Counted from the stretch's first letter, positions 51,944 to 61,235 are shown. The stretch is 64,000 nucleotides of DNA from an uncultured Flammeovirgaceae bacterium (GCA_913045135.1 CAJWQD010000002.1:19864-83863); one strand, 5' to 3'. A program made the numbers and translations. Notes: generated from the letters alone by a model not told the origin.

Positions 51944-52918
51944 ATGAAGCAAGACCATATAACAAACGAGCACGTTCAAGTTTTAATTATTGGTTCAGGC
52001 CCTGCAGGATATACTGCTGCTATTTATGCTGCCAGAGCAGGTTTAAAGCCAGTTCTGTATACTGGAGCTGAGCCTGGGGGTCAATTGACTATAACAACCG
52101 ATGTAGAAAATTATCCGGGTTATCCGGAAGGTGTAACCGGTCCTCAGATGATGGTAGAATTCCAAAAACAGGCAGAACGTTTTGATACTGATGTCCGATA
52201 TGGAGTAGTTACGGCTGTCGATTTTTCAGGTTGGCCTCATGAAGTGACCATAGATGGTAATAATAAATTGTCGGCTGATGCGGTCATTATATCTACGGGA
52301 GCTTCTGCGAAATGGCTGGGCTTGGCGGATGAAATAAGACTAAATGGGCAAGGTGTTTCAGCTTGTGCTGTTTGCGATGGCTTTTTTTTTAAGGGACAAG
52401 ATGTTGCTGTGGTTGGTGCAGGGGATACGGCGGCCGAGGAAGCGTCTTATCTTTCTAAGTTGGCTAACAAGGTATATATGATTGTGAGAAGAAATGAGAT
52501 GCGGGCCTCTAAAATAATGCAGCATCGCGTGTATAATGCTAAAAATATTGAAATTCTTTGGAATACTGAAACTGAAAGGTTAATTGGAGAACATCAATTA
52601 GAAAATGTTTCCGTTGTTAATAACATGACTGGAGAAAAAAGAGTTTTAAATGTTACTGGTTTTTTTGTTGCCATCGGACATAAGCCTAATACGAAAATTT
52701 TTGAATCCATTTTAGATCTAGATGATAGTGGCTATATAATTACAATTCCCGGAAGCTCTAAAACAAAAATTCCTGGAATTTTCGCTACAGGTGACGCCCA
52801 AGATAGAATTTACAGACAAGCGGTAACGGCTGCAGGGAGTGGTTGTATGGGTGCTTTAGATGCCGAAAGGTTCCTGGCTCAAAAAGAGATAGAGTTGGCA
52901 GAAGTTTCCCAAAAATGA
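51944..52918 (+). CDS. trxB: Thioredoxin reductase
   Basis: A 324-residue FAD/NADPH enzyme that reduces thioredoxin. The FAD site is VLIIGSGPAGYTAAIYAARA near residues 13-32, then EPGGQLTITTDVENYPG; the redox pair is in SACAVCDGFFF near residue 140, and the NADPH site is VAVVGAGDTAAEEASYL. The end has FATGDAQDRIYRQAVTAAGSG. It is followed four bases later by bshB1, a bacillithiol gene, which fits a shared thiol-redox role. A bacillithiol-disulfide reductase of the same superfamily is usually more distant from this sequence. Confidence 0.95.
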   Translation: MKQDHITNEHVQVLIIGSGPAGYTAAIYAARAGLKPVLYTGAEPGGQLTITTDVENYPGYPEGVTGPQMMVEFQKQAERFDTDVRYGVVTAVDFSGWPHEVTIDGNNKLSADAVIISTGASAKWLGLADEIRLNGQGVSACAVCDGFFFKGQDVAVVGAGDTAAEEASYLSKLANKVYMIVRRNEMRASKIMQHRVYNAKNIEILWNTETERLIGEHQLENVSVVNNMTGEKRVLNVTGFFVAIGHKPNTKIFESILDLDDSGYIITIPGSSKTKIPGIFATGDAQDRIYRQAVTAAGSGCMGALDAERFLAQKEIELAEVSQK

Positions 52919-52922
52919 AGTA

Positions 52923-53639
52923 ATGAAATTAGATATATTAGCCATATCTGCACATCCTGACGATATTGAACTCTCGTGTAGTGGAACACTTATCGCGCAC
53001 GAGGCCATGGGCTATAAAACAGGTATATTAGACTTGACCGAAGGTGAAATGAGCACGCGGGGGACAACTGAAATAAGACAAAAAGAGTCTGCTGAAGCGT
53101 CTAAAATCATGGGACTATATATGCGTGAAAATTTGGGTTTACCTGATGCTAAATTTGATGTGAGTTTTGAAAATCAATTGCGTGTGATCAAGGTATTACG
53201 TAAGTTCCGACCAGAAATTATATTGGCCAATGCATTTTATGACCGACATCCTGATCATGTGCGTGCGGCGAAACTGATCGAAGAATCAGTCTTTAAATCC
53301 GGTTTGATCAAAATAGAGACTAAGGATAGCAAGGTTAGTCAATCACCATGGAGACCCAAGAGAGTTTATAATTATATTCAAAGTGTATCCTTGGAACCTG
53401 ACTTTATTTGTGATATTTCTGCTCATATGGAACAGAAAATGGCTGCTATTAGAGTTTTCAAATCTCAATTTTTTGATCCAAATAGTAATGAGCCTGATAC
53501 TTACATCTCAAATGCAGAATTTTTGACACTTATAGAAGCGCGTTCGCGTGAGTGGGGTCATCGTGTAGGTGTTTCTTTTGGTGAAGGCTTTGTCAATCGA
53601 CAGTTGTTGGGAGTCAATAATTTATTTAATTTAATTTGA
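52923..53639 (+). CDS. bshB1: Bacillithiol biosynthesis deacetylase BshB1
   Basis: A 238-residue zinc-dependent LmbE-like deacetylase that removes the acetyl group from GlcNAc-malate in bacillithiol synthesis. The zinc and catalytic motif AHPDDIELSCSGTL lies near residues 10-23, and DRHPDHVRAAKLIEE near 105 brings the next His. LTEGEMSTRGTTEIRQKES is characteristic of BshB1 rather than other LmbE enzymes. BshA and BshC are not in the window. It shares an operon with trxB. Confidence 0.93.
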   Translation: MKLDILAISAHPDDIELSCSGTLIAHEAMGYKTGILDLTEGEMSTRGTTEIRQKESAEASKIMGLYMRENLGLPDAKFDVSFENQLRVIKVLRKFRPEIILANAFYDRHPDHVRAAKLIEESVFKSGLIKIETKDSKVSQSPWRPKRVYNYIQSVSLEPDFICDISAHMEQKMAAIRVFKSQFFDPNSNEPDTYISNAEFLTLIEARSREWGHRVGVSFGEGFVNRQLLGVNNLFNLI

Positions 53640-53759
53640 CGCTTTTGGAATCTTGTCATACTTTTTGTTGAAATAAGTATTAATTATTAACCTTTGAAAT
53701 TAAGTTTGATTAGTAATTATCCTCAACCTATTTATTTGATGTTTAGTGCTACAAAGAGA

Positions 53760-54995
53760 TCATTGAGCTGATCGATTTAACACTCGAATTTTGATTAGCT
53801 GATCATGAAGTGTCAAGGTTTTGAACCCTTTTATTTTCCAATAATTCTCATTTAATTTCCACAGACCCATTTCAAGCGGGATATTTGGATAAAAATGATC
53901 TCTCGTGAAATGAATTAATTTCAATACCATGAAATAATCAAACCAATCATAAAATTGATTATAAAATGATGGTAAACTATTAGTATTTTTTAATAGTTTA
54001 GACAGATTTTGATAAAAATTTATAGAACTGAAAAAGCCTTTTATCGCTTCAGGTAGATTGGGTGATTGACCTTGAATTATTTGAGGTAAATAAGTTAAAA
54101 AAATCTTAATATTCTCAAAAATCAAAGGATTGTAGATGGATAATAACTTCTCTTTATCCATCTTATAACCAATAAGTGCTCTTCCTGTACCGAATGGGAC
54201 CCTATCAGAAATTCTAGCAGAGGGATAAACTAAGGCCTCATGGATTTCAGCAAAGCGGGGTTTTCGAACTATTTTATTGAGAAAATAGAAATCCTCCCCA
54301 GCTTTTTTGGTATTCATACCTCCGAACTTACAATAATGATCCGATTTTATTGTGATACAGCTGCCTAACGTTTGATGAACATTAGGATAACCAGAATAGC
54401 GCAATCCATCTGTATAATATCGCAAACCCAATTCGTATTGGATAATTCCGCTCTCTAGATCTAATGGATGTTCGTAAGATACGATACCCGCATTTATATT
54501 TTGATTTTTGTAGGCTTTATAAATAGTAGCTAAATAAGTATCGTTACACCGACAATCTCCATCAAAGCAGATTAGAACACCAGCTCGGTTTAGTTTTTTG
54601 AACCAACGGGCAGCTTCGTCTAATCCAATTTTTCTTGCCAAACCTACACCCGCTTTTTTTTGTGGTAACAGGATATTTTGAACCTGAATATTAATTTTAT
54701 CGGTGTCCTTGATTTCTTTTATTTCATTGTAAGCCTTTTTATTGAGGTTGAAATTATCTAAGGAACTTTGCTCAGGGGCATTTATGACCACAAGAATGAT
54801 TACTTTACAAGGAACTTCTCTTGAAGCCAATAAAGAATGTACAGCAGTACCGAGTTGGGGTTCCTTATATGATGGAATGACCACAACCATTTCCAAGTCT
54901 GATGGAGGATCGAAATTGGGAATTAAGGATGTTTTTCGAGCATAACGTTGGAAATAATAATCTTTTTTCAAGGGGAAAGTCTTGCGATGGACCAT
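53760..54995 (-). CDS. Family 2-type glycosyltransferase
   Basis: A 411-residue cytoplasmic GT-A fold glycosyltransferase. The N-terminal part has MVVVIPSYKEPQLGTAVHSL near residues 36-55, and CFDGDCRCNDTYLATIYKAY near 142-161 contains the metal-binding DxD. The middle has SCITIKSDHYCKFGGMNTKKAGED, a typical acceptor region. No membrane helix is seen. The substrate sugar is unknown. The start overlaps the pdxH end by 28 bases on the same strand, so both are likely one transcript, though the functions do not obviously connect. Confidence 0.85.
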   Translation of the reverse strand: MVHRKTFPLKKDYYFQRYARKTSLIPNFDPPSDLEMVVVIPSYKEPQLGTAVHSLLASREVPCKVIILVVINAPEQSSLDNFNLNKKAYNEIKEIKDTDKINIQVQNILLPQKKAGVGLARKIGLDEAARWFKKLNRAGVLICFDGDCRCNDTYLATIYKAYKNQNINAGIVSYEHPLDLESGIIQYELGLRYYTDGLRYSGYPNVHQTLGSCITIKSDHYCKFGGMNTKKAGEDFYFLNKIVRKPRFAEIHEALVYPSARISDRVPFGTGRALIGYKMDKEKLLSIYNPLIFENIKIFLTYLPQIIQGQSPNLPEAIKGFFSSINFYQNLSKLLKNTNSLPSFYNQFYDWFDYFMVLKLIHFTRDHFYPNIPLEMGLWKLNENYWKIKGFKTLTLHDQLIKIRVLNRSAQ

Positions 54996-55606
54996 TCTGA
55001 TTCAATTTCCTTATAAAGGATTCGATCGTGTAATCTATTTGCTCCACCTTGCCAAAACTCTATATTGTTAGGAACTAATCGATAGCCACCCCAAAAATCA
55101 GGAAAGGGGACTTTTCCTTGAGGGAATTTTTGTTTGAGTTCAGAGAGTCGATCCTCTAAAACCTGTCTTGATTTAATTACACTACTTTGCTTGCTTACCC
55201 ATGCCCCTAGTTGACTACCATAGGGTCTATTAAAAAAATAGGCTTTTGATTCTTCGATGGTAATCCGTTCAACTTTACCAATTAGGATTACCTGTCTTTC
55301 AAGGGCATACCAAGGAAAAAGTAGTGAAGCATTGGGGTTAGTGTCTAAATGTTGTGCCTTTCTCGAAGTATAGTTTGAAAAAAAAACGAAGCCTAAATGA
55401 TTAAAATACTTGAGCAATACCGTGCGTTGCGAAGGTACATTTTCGTTGTCTAAAGTACTTAAAACCATGGCGTTGGGTTCTAAAATAGCTGCCTTCAATG
55501 CTTGATCAAACCATTTTTGAAATTGTAAAATAGGTGATTTCTCTAGGGAATCTATGGTTAGTTGCGCCTGGGTGTATTCTTTTCTTAAATTTGATAAGTC
55601 TTGCAT
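54968..55606 (-). CDS. pdxH: Pyridoxamine 5'-phosphate oxidase PdxH
   Basis: A 212-residue FMN enzyme making pyridoxal phosphate. Family blocks include EPNAMVLSTLDNENVPSQRT, FFSNYTSRKAQHLDTNPNAS, LLFPWYALERQVILIGKVER and the C-terminal EFWQGGANRLHDR with the substrate Arg. The length is normal. The next gene on the strand, a glycosyltransferase, starts inside its 3' end. PLP is the cofactor of IlvE and ThrC in this window, but the genes are far apart. Confidence 0.96.
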   Translation of the reverse strand: MQDLSNLRKEYTQAQLTIDSLEKSPILQFQKWFDQALKAAILEPNAMVLSTLDNENVPSQRTVLLKYFNHLGFVFFSNYTSRKAQHLDTNPNASLLFPWYALERQVILIGKVERITIEESKAYFFNRPYGSQLGAWVSKQSSVIKSRQVLEDRLSELKQKFPQGKVPFPDFWGGYRLVPNNIEFWQGGANRLHDRILYKEIESEWSIARLSP

Positions 55607-55676
55607 ATTTTGATAAAAGGGTTTTTAATAAGTAGAATAAAATACCTTTCTTTGTCTATTTAAAATGTAAAGTTAA

Positions 55677-56261
55677 TTGAAGTACCGAATAGACCTAAAG
55701 ATATCTAGTAGTAATGATTGGATCAACACTGTAATCGCTAATTTTGATTTGTTTTTAATTGATCATGCCAATTGTGAGCGAAAAGCATCAGCTATGGCTA
55801 TGAGTTTTGTTGCGAAATATGCGAACAGGCAAGAAATTTTAAGTGAACTGATAGATATTGGTATTGAAGAGTTAGAGCATTTTAAAGAGGTATATCAAAT
55901 AATGGAATCGCGGGGTATTATGTTACCAAACGAGATTGGTCAAGATTTTTATATCAACCGATTGATTGAAATATGTAGAAGTGGTCGTGATGAGCGATTT
56001 ATGGATCGATTATTATTGGCCTCTTTGGTAGAAACTAGAGGAGCTGAGCGATTTAAATTGGTATACGAAAATATAAATGAGGTAGATTTAAAATCTTTTT
56101 ACCGAAAACTTTGGGCATCAGAAGCACGTCATGGAGAAGTTTTTGTTCGCATGTGTTTAAACTTTTTTGACGAAAAGAGCGTCTATAAGAGACTCGGTGA
56201 AATGATAGAATTTGAAGGTCAAATTTTAGAATCTTTACCAATTAAGGCAGCTTTGCATTGA
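55677..56261 (+). CDS. miaE: tRNA-(ms2io6A)-hydroxylase MiaE
   Basis: A 194-residue diiron hydroxylase that adds OH to the isopentenyl group of ms2i6A37 in tRNA. The ferritin-like helices show the ligands in DHANCERKASAMAMSF near residues 30-45, IGIEELEHFKEVYQIMES near 62-79, LVETRGAERF and SEARHGEVFVRM. The frame has a stop codon right before TTG at 55677, and the first ATG is far inside a conserved helix, so TTG is the likely start. The gene is divergent from pdxH and is followed by yqgE after four bases. Confidence 0.93.
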   Translation: MKYRIDLKISSSNDWINTVIANFDLFLIDHANCERKASAMAMSFVAKYANRQEILSELIDIGIEELEHFKEVYQIMESRGIMLPNEIGQDFYINRLIEICRSGRDERFMDRLLLASLVETRGAERFKLVYENINEVDLKSFYRKLWASEARHGEVFVRMCLNFFDEKSVYKRLGEMIEFEGQILESLPIKAALH

Positions 56262-56265
56262 GAAA

Positions 56266-56844
56266 ATGGATTTTTTTGTTAATGATAATTTGATTGAACC
56301 AGGGCCTGGAGATTTATTAATCTCAGAACCTTACTTACCTGATCCAAACTTTAAGAGAACTGTGGTTTTAATTTGTGAGCATGATGAGAATGGTACTATT
56401 GGATTTATACTCAATCGAAGATCCAAAAGTGTTTTTAGTGACGTAATTATCGAAGCAGCTCATTTTGATGCCCCTTTGTATGTTGGCGGCCCAGTCCAGA
56501 ATGATACTTTACATTTTGTACATAAGGATACGCTCGAAATCGAATCAGGTCAATCTCTGGGTGAACGATTGGTATGGGGTGGAGATTTTAATCGTTTATT
56601 AACTCGCATAGATACCCATCAAATAAATAAAAAGGATTACCGATTTTTTGTAGGTTATTCAGGGTGGTTTCCCGGACAATTAATGGAAGAGCTGAAAACT
56701 AAATCTTGGATTGTTTATCAAAATAAAGACGAAAACCTCATTTTTGATTTTTCATCTAAAGATTTGTGGAAGAAAGTTTTGAGAGATATGGGGGGAAAGT
56801 ATAGTTTAATTTCGAATTATCCTGTCGATCCAAGATTAAATTAA
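56266..56844 (+). CDS. YqgE/AlgH family protein
   Basis: A 192-residue protein of the UPF0301 family (YqgE/AlgH). The sequence PGPGDLLISEPYLPDPNFKR near residues 12-31, the GTIGFILNRRS block, VGGPVQNDTLHFVHK and FVGYSGWFPGQLMEEL are family marks. Its biochemical role is unknown; it is a compact fold without catalytic signature. It sits four bases after miaE. Confidence 0.93.
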   Translation: MDFFVNDNLIEPGPGDLLISEPYLPDPNFKRTVVLICEHDENGTIGFILNRRSKSVFSDVIIEAAHFDAPLYVGGPVQNDTLHFVHKDTLEIESGQSLGERLVWGGDFNRLLTRIDTHQINKKDYRFFVGYSGWFPGQLMEELKTKSWIVYQNKDENLIFDFSSKDLWKKVLRDMGGKYSLISNYPVDPRLN

Positions 56845-56979
56845 TAGTAGATGCTTAAGTTTAAATAAGATTCAGTTTTGTGATTAGATGATATAGATAA
56901 GGAGAAACCATTGCCGGAGGAAAAGTAAAAATCAATTTACGGCGAGATTTCAGCAAAATACTGAATTATCAAGAGTGAT

Positions 56980-59010
56980 ATGAAGGATACTAAAAATAAA
57001 AAAGTGCTTGAAAAGGCTTCAGATATACCTAAAGTTAAAGTGCCTAAAAAAGTAGCTGGTAAGAAAAAAAAGCGTGATCAAGACCAAACGCTAAAATCAT
57101 TACATAAAAAAACTATTTTAAGTTCGGAAGTAACTGTGTCTTCTAATGTGTCGCATAAATTGGTATCTGAGCCAAAAGAAAAGGTAATAATTGAGCCTAC
57201 CAATCAAGTTAAAAATAGTCTATCACTGAAAGCTGAAAAAGGAGATCAGGAAGGGCAAGATAAAGCATCTGCTAAGGATAAGTCTCTTGAAGTGCCCATC
57301 ATTGAGAATTTTACACAATTTTCCAAAAAGGACTTAGTTGAGCACATAGCAGATCTTCAAAAAAATATAAATCTCAAACAAATTTCAAGTACTCTTCGAA
57401 TGTTAAAAGAAAGATTCGAAGAGCTTTTTGAGGAATCAAAAGCTCTTGCCTTGAGTATCTTTTTAAAAGAAGAAGGAGCTGAGGTAGATGATTTTTTTTA
57501 TAAAGGAGATGCGTTAGACGAAAAATTTGAATCGATATACCATGATCTAAATAAAAGGAAAAATGAGTATTATTTCCAAATTCAAAGTGAAAGAAAAGAT
57601 AATTTTAAAAAGAAAAATTTGATTTTAGATCAATTGAGGGATATCAGTAATAATAATTTTGACGTTGATATAAATGTTGTTAAAGCTCTGCAGCAGTCCT
57701 GGCAAGATATTGGCCCAGTTCCAGGGAATCAGCATAAGCTTTTATGGGCCAATTACAATGCATTACTCGATCGATTTTATGATTCTCGAAGTATCTATTT
57801 TGAATTGAAAGATTTAGATCGCAAGAAAAATTTAATGATCAAAACTGAGTTGTGTGAGAAAGCAGAAAGTCTTTCCTTTAAAGATAATTCTAATACTGCT
57901 ATCAAAGAGCTTAATGAATTACATGAACAATATAAGATAATAGGGCCTGTACCTAAAGAGGAACAGGAAAATCTTTGGCAAAGGTTTAAGATGGCTTCGA
58001 ATAAGGTCTATGAAAAAAGGAAGGAGTTCATAAAAAGCTTTAAGTGTGGACTTATTGAAAACTTAAAAAAGAAAAAAGGAATCATTTTAGAAGTTCAGAA
58101 GTATGAAAACTTTGAATCTAAAAAAATCAAAGATTGGAATAATGCTGCGAAGGCATTAATGAATTTTCAAAAAGATTGGGAAGTTATTGGCGAAATACCT
58201 CGTGAGAAATCAAAGGAAATCAATAAGTCTTTTTGGGCGGCATTTAAAATTTTTTTTTCCAAAAAACGTGCCTTTATTCAAAAATTTGAGTCAGAAAAAG
58301 ATGCAAATTTGGTAATAAAAAGAGGTCTTATTGAACAAGCACAGTCTTTAGTTGATTCCGAAGAAAATGTTGCTAAAATTTCCGAAAAACTGAAATTGCT
58401 TCAACAAAATTGGCGTGAGATAGGCCCAGTTCCTAATAAATACAGGAATAAGGTTTATGATCAATTTAAGGAGATATGTGATATTTTTTTTGATAAAAAA
58501 AGGTTAGCATATAAAGATCAAAACGTCGATTTTCAGAAAAATTCAAAGGAGAAGAGAGAATTGATTGAACAATTGAGAGCTTTGCTGAAATCTTCAAAAA
58601 TTGATTTAGATGAAATTTTTGTTTTAGTAAATTCTTACTTAGCTATTGGATTTGTTCCTAAAAATGAAATTAAAGAAATAAGCGATCTTTATGATCGGAC
58701 TATAAAGTCATTGATAAATGCCGATGGTATATCTGAGGAGGAGCGGAATGAAATCAAAGCTCAACTCGAGCTGTCGAAATTAAAAAAAAGACCTCAATCG
58801 CATTTTATATTCAATCAAAAAGAGGGTCAGGTAAAAAGAAAAATTTCATCTTTGGAGAATGATATAAATATATGGAAAACTAATATTGATTTTTTTGCCT
58901 CATCAAAGAATGCTGACAAATTAAAATTAGAATTTAATCAGAAAATTGAATCAGCAGAGAAAGAAGTCAGAGCATTGAAAGATCAATTATTAATTTTGAG
59001 AGAAACTTAA
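56980..59010 (+). CDS. DUF349 repeat protein
   Basis: A 676-residue, very charged, helical protein. After a Lys-rich, low-complexity N-terminus of about 110 residues come at least five DUF349 repeats of roughly 75-80 residues, each with a W/Y-x-x-I-G-x-V/I-P core: SWQDIGPVP near 240, YKIIGPVP near 318, WEVIGEIP near 400, WREIGPVP near 478 and YLAIGFVP near 553. The C-terminus is a coiled coil (about 610-676). DUF349 proteins are widespread and poorly understood; a nucleic-acid-related role has been suggested for some. The gene stands alone. Confidence 0.85.
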   Translation: MKDTKNKKVLEKASDIPKVKVPKKVAGKKKKRDQDQTLKSLHKKTILSSEVTVSSNVSHKLVSEPKEKVIIEPTNQVKNSLSLKAEKGDQEGQDKASAKDKSLEVPIIENFTQFSKKDLVEHIADLQKNINLKQISSTLRMLKERFEELFEESKALALSIFLKEEGAEVDDFFYKGDALDEKFESIYHDLNKRKNEYYFQIQSERKDNFKKKNLILDQLRDISNNNFDVDINVVKALQQSWQDIGPVPGNQHKLLWANYNALLDRFYDSRSIYFELKDLDRKKNLMIKTELCEKAESLSFKDNSNTAIKELNELHEQYKIIGPVPKEEQENLWQRFKMASNKVYEKRKEFIKSFKCGLIENLKKKKGIILEVQKYENFESKKIKDWNNAAKALMNFQKDWEVIGEIPREKSKEINKSFWAAFKIFFSKKRAFIQKFESEKDANLVIKRGLIEQAQSLVDSEENVAKISEKLKLLQQNWREIGPVPNKYRNKVYDQFKEICDIFFDKKRLAYKDQNVDFQKNSKEKRELIEQLRALLKSSKIDLDEIFVLVNSYLAIGFVPKNEIKEISDLYDRTIKSLINADGISEEERNEIKAQLELSKLKKRPQSHFIFNQKEGQVKRKISSLENDINIWKTNIDFFASSKNADKLKLEFNQKIESAEKEVRALKDQLLILRET

Positions 59011-59026
59011 AAAAATTAATCTCAAG

Positions 59027-59057
59027 TTTGTAATAATAACTAGCTAGATTAAATTTA
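59027..59057 (+). promoter_or_regulatory. Candidate promoter of tRNA-Thr: TTTG-N19-TAAATTTA
   Basis: TTTG at 59027-59030 and TAAATTTA at 59050-59057 (one base off TAnnTTTG) have a 19-base spacer. The predicted start near 59064 is 22 bases before the mature tRNA. Confidence 0.45.
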
Positions 59058-59085
59058 CATTGGTATTTTTATAACATAGATTTAA

Positions 59086-59159
59086 GCCTCCTTAGCTCAG
59101 TTGGCCAGAGCAGCGCACTTGTAATGCGCGGGTCGTTGGTTCGAATCCGACAGGAGGCT
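59086..59159 (+). tRNA. tRNA-Thr (anticodon TGT)
   Basis: A 74-base cloverleaf: acceptor GCCTCCT with AGGAGGC, D-arm GCTC/GAGC, anticodon arm with loop CTTGTAA (anticodon TGT), T-arm loop TTCGAAT, discriminator T. CCA is not encoded. Confidence 0.95.
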
Positions 59160-59432
59160 CAAAAAAGTCGTTATAGAATTACCACTTTTTTTGTTTAATG
59201 TACAATGAAATCTCCTCATTAAAAACTATTCTAATTTTGACAAGTTGGTTTTTTTCGCTTGAAAGATGCCTTTATTTGACAGTTTAACCTAGCCAACTAA
59301 TAAATGTTATTCTAGCTATTTCGGCTTTGATCTTATTTGGTACATAAGGTTAATGAAATTTTATAAAAGTCATTTTTATTTTCTAATACTAAGAAAAGTT
59401 TATTTGTTATATTTTCATTATTGAAAAGCTTT
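59160..59432. other. Intergenic region between tRNA-Thr and the cytochrome gene
   Basis: About 270 AT-rich bases. No coding frame or repeat was seen. It must hold the promoter of the cytochrome gene, which I cannot point to. Confidence 0.4.
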
Positions 59433-60464
59433 ATGTTTTTAAAGAAAGAGATCCAAAAGATATTTATTGGAATAAAGGTTATTTGTTCAGTGCTTATCTT
59501 ATTGATAATTGTTGTTTTTTCGATTTACTCGGATTTTGTTGATTTTAATTTTATTACTCTACAAACTGAAGAGGTACACGAGATCAGAAACGAATATGAT
59601 GTAGATATTTTGGATGAATCACCTAAAAGTAAATTGGTGAAATATGGTTTTGAACTTTTTCAAAATACACCCAATTACATAGGGCCCAGTATTTCTGATT
59701 CTAACAAAATATTTTCGGGTAACAATTTAGCCTGTAGTAATTGTCATTTATGGGCGGGAACAAAACCCTTTTCAGCCTCCTTGGTAGGAGTAGTAAATCG
59801 CTTCCCTCAATATAGGAGCAGAGAGCATAAATTAGGAACAATTCAAGAAAGGATTAATGGTTGTATGGAGCGGAGCATGAACGGTCGCATGATGGAGGTA
59901 GATAGTTATGAAATGAAAGCATTAGTTCGCTATCTAAAATGGATCGGACGAAATACACCAAAAGATGGGAAAGTATTAGGTCAAGGCTTTATGAAAATCA
60001 ACCTACCCAATAGGGGCGTAAATTTGGAAAATGGTATGGAAGTGTATAAAGCACAATGTGCCCTTTGTCACGGAAGTAAAGGTGAAGGAATCAAGGAAAT
60101 GAAGAATAATTCATATATAAATCCACCGCTTTGGGGTCCTGATTCATATAACAATGGTGCAGGTATGTCCAGAGTGATTACTGCGGCTCAGTTTGTCAAG
60201 GGAAATATGCCTTATGGCGTCACTTATGAATCGCCAATTTTGTCAGATGAAGATGCCTATGATGTTGCGGGATACATCAATCAACAAGAAAGGCCAATTA
60301 AAACCAATTTGGAACTTGATTTTCCTGATTTAACTCGTAAACCTGTTTCTACACCTTACCCACCTTATATTGATGAATTCAGCTTGAAACAGCACCAATT
60401 GGGGCCTTTCCAGCCAATTATCGCTTATTATAAGCTAAAGTTCAATTTGGTCAAGAAGAAGTAG
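59433..60464 (+). CDS. Di-haem c-type cytochrome of the TsdA/SoxA kind
   Basis: A 343-residue cytochrome c with an N-terminal membrane segment (VICSVLILLIIVVFSIYSDF, about residues 16-35) and an outer part with two haem sites, CSNCH near residue 101 and CALCH near 211. Between the two sites lies ERINGCMERSMNGRMM, the conserved Cys block seen in thiosulfate dehydrogenase TsdA, where a Cys acts as haem ligand; after the second haem, KGNMPYG offers a Met ligand. The C-terminal tail has the common LGPFQPIIAYYK end. I infer a thiosulfate dehydrogenase or tetrathionate reductase role. The ATG at 59433 is used; a TTG at 59421 is also open. The DsrE-like gene follows after 90 bases. Confidence 0.82.
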   Translation: MFLKKEIQKIFIGIKVICSVLILLIIVVFSIYSDFVDFNFITLQTEEVHEIRNEYDVDILDESPKSKLVKYGFELFQNTPNYIGPSISDSNKIFSGNNLACSNCHLWAGTKPFSASLVGVVNRFPQYRSREHKLGTIQERINGCMERSMNGRMMEVDSYEMKALVRYLKWIGRNTPKDGKVLGQGFMKINLPNRGVNLENGMEVYKAQCALCHGSKGEGIKEMKNNSYINPPLWGPDSYNNGAGMSRVITAAQFVKGNMPYGVTYESPILSDEDAYDVAGYINQQERPIKTNLELDFPDLTRKPVSTPYPPYIDEFSLKQHQLGPFQPIIAYYKLKFNLVKKK

Positions 60465-60554
60465 AGAAGTCTACATAAATTTAGTTTTTTTTCAATAGAT
60501 TTATAATAAATATTTTTATCAATTCTTGTATAATTTAATTTAAATAATCTACTA

Positions 60555-61235
60555 ATGAAAAATATTAATTCTAAATCAAGGCGTAAGTTTTTTAGTGCTA
60601 TGGCACTTGGTGCTACGGCCACTTCTCTGCCTTTTTTAATTAATCCGGCATATGCGGAATCTGATCAATTGGCCGAGTTAAAGTTTGAACAAGCGGACGA
60701 TTGGTTCAATAATATTAAAGGTAAACACAGAATAGCTTATGACGGATCTACACCTCACGGAGGTTTACCCGTAATTTGGAATTGGGCTTTTTATACCAGT
60801 AACAATGCAACAGGCAGTAAGGATTCAGAAATCACCGCTATGACTGTTTTTAGACACACGGGATTAATGTATGCTTTCAAAGATGAAATTTGGGAAAAAT
60901 ATCAACTTGGGGCAATGGTTGGTATCAATGATTCCTACACTGAAGCACCTTCCTTGAGAAATACTGTCTATGAGCCAAAGGAGAATGATTTTCCTCTTCC
61001 CGGTATTGATGGTGTGAAAAGACTTCAAGAGAGAGGCGCCTTATTTTGTGCTTGTGATTTAGCTACAAAAGTATTTAGCGGTATGGCGGCAAAAAGTATG
61101 AAGTTAGATCCAACGGAAGTATACAATGATTGGGTAAACGGACTACTTCCAGGTGTTCAATTGGTGCCTTCTGGTGTTTGGGCTTTAGGTAGGGCTCAGG
61201 AGAATGGCTGTGGTTACATTTTTGCTGGGGGATAA
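60555..61235 (+). CDS. Exported DsrE/DsrF-like protein with Tat-type signal
   Basis: A 226-residue protein. The N-terminus SKSRRKFFSAMALGATATSL is a twin-arginine signal with cleavage after a PAYA-like end near residue 34. The mature part fits the DsrE/DsrF fold, most clearly the second half: GALFCACDLATKVFSG, which places two Cys near residues 174 and 176, then VNGLLPGVQLVPSGVWALG and a short GYIFAGG end. Members of this fold carry sulfur on a Cys. DsrEFH itself is cytoplasmic, so an exported form next to a TsdA-like cytochrome is notable. Any sulfur relay between the two is inference. Confidence 0.7.
   Translation: MKNINSKSRRKFFSAMALGATATSLPFLINPAYAESDQLAELKFEQADDWFNNIKGKHRIAYDGSTPHGGLPVIWNWAFYTSNNATGSKDSEITAMTVFRHTGLMYAFKDEIWEKYQLGAMVGINDSYTEAPSLRNTVYEPKENDFPLPGIDGVKRLQERGALFCACDLATKVFSGMAAKSMKLDPTEVYNDWVNGLLPGVQLVPSGVWALGRAQENGCGYIFAGG

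Noticed and set aside
51944-52918. Considered as bacillithiol-disulfide reductase because of bshB1
   Set aside because: The CAVC motif placement and full-length pattern are those of standard thioredoxin reductase.
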